From: Bacteroidia bacterium
Lineage (GTDB): Bacteria; Bacteroidota; Bacteroidia; J057; JADKCL01
Length of the DNA stretch: 32,911 nucleotides
NCBI GenBank assembly: GCA_020635905.1
Contig: JACJYV010000013.1
Coordinates: 1 to 32,911 of the forward strand
Reading direction: 5' to 3'
The position numbers were made by a program, and so were the translations under genes. Shown here piece by piece: positions 32,606 through 32,911 of this stretch (position 1 is the stretch's first letter; each line of letters begins with the position of its first letter). The notes beneath the pieces are model-generated. The model did no database searches. It was not told where the DNA came from and saw nothing but the letters and a program-made list of their open reading frames with translations.

Positions 32606-32911
32606 GATTGGTTAGGGAATTGATTTCAGGAATTCGTCCTGCTGACATCCATAAATCAGGTTAAGGTAAGGGGAAACAGGCTAAAAGGCTCTTTTCACTT
32701 GTTATGGGTTGGAATATGCAAAGACAGCAAGACCAAATTGCAATAATAACCGTCCTGCTTTGCGTACAGAACGCATTCGGTATTTGCCACCCCAACCCAC
32801 GTAATCCCGAAAGCATTCGGATGCGCGTCAACTTAAGCGTTTTGAGGTCACGCAAAGCTCGCAAAGGGGGTGTTTTCCGCGTTTCGTGGGTTGAAGAGAG
32901 CAAAGAGCGCA
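32606..32911. other. Non-coding 3' region with short repeats
   Basis: I see no convincing gene here. A weak 5-bp hairpin CAGGA/TCCTG (32627-32641) follows the protease stop. GCATTCGG occurs twice (32773-32780, 32813-32820). CAACCCACG (32793-32801) and CGTGGGTTG (32885-32893) are inverted copies. The end is rich in GCAAAG words (32855-32860, 32865-32870, with CAAAGAGCGC near the edge), a degenerate repeat type common between genes of environmental Bacteroidota. Confidence 0.45.

Noticed and set aside
32661..32903. Minus-strand 80-codon frame in the 3' non-coding tail
   Set aside because: Arg/Leu/Cys-rich translation of repeat-like GCAAAG DNA, no ribosome site and no family resemblance.
1..32911. 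tRNA, rRNA, CRISPR, prophage, toxin-antitoxin or defence-system genes
   Set aside because: None seen: gaps between genes are short and show no cloverleaf or spacer pattern, and no protein resembles integrases, transposases, nucleases or known defence effectors.

Overview
The window looks like a chromosomal segment of a member of the Bacteroidota, probably a gliding, environmental lineage; I cannot place it below phylum. The evidence is a GldB-type gliding lipoprotein, a PorV-like barrel next to a giant C25 (gingipain-like) protease with a C-terminal sorting-type domain (type IX secretion), several outer-membrane barrels and lipoproteins, mostly weak or absent Shine-Dalgarno sequences, and repeated TAnnTTTG boxes (the -7 element of Bacteroidota promoters) just upstream of genes. 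Base composition is near 50% GC and even throughout. I see no rRNA, tRNA, CRISPR array, insertion sequence, integrase or prophage genes.

Layout. 1-3851 (minus strand): 3'-truncated lepA, an orphan NtrC-type response regulator, and a small outer-membrane barrel with a textbook terminator. 4157-8259 (plus): gldB plus an SdiA-regulated-like propeller lipoprotein, then gcvT-comB. 8360-10449: a universal stress protein (minus) divergent from an RlmI-like rRNA methyltransferase (plus). 10526-13936 (minus): a Tyr/Gly/Trp/Asn/Ser-rich low-complexity lipoprotein, a FadL-like barrel and an 83-residue unknown protein. 14117-19080 (plus): proS, a Nif3-family protein, a coiled-coil zinc-ribbon protein and an exported TPR-like protein. 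19225-21277 (plus): a small lipoprotein and purB. 21281-25299 (minus): a likely operon of a POT peptide transporter, a secreted DUF4139-like protein and anmK. 25652-32605 (plus): a small helical hydrolase-like protein, then the PorV-like/PorU2-like pair. The last 306 bases are non-coding with short repeats.

How the genes fit together. Two themes stand out among housekeeping genes. The first is cell-surface export and motility: GldB, the PorV-like barrel, the PorU2-like protease, and the FadL-like barrel beside the aromatic low-complexity lipoprotein. The second is a possible murein-recycling operon, with peptide import and anhydro-MurNAc phosphorylation linked through a translationally coupled secreted protein. 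The most unusual nucleic-acid structures are a 12-bp perfect hairpin inside the signal-peptide codons of the DUF4139-like gene, a 9-bp hairpin followed by a T-rich run that overlaps the start of the TPR-like gene, and an 8-bp palindrome in the leader of the giant protease gene. I found no convincing wholly new system; the best candidates are listed as findings.
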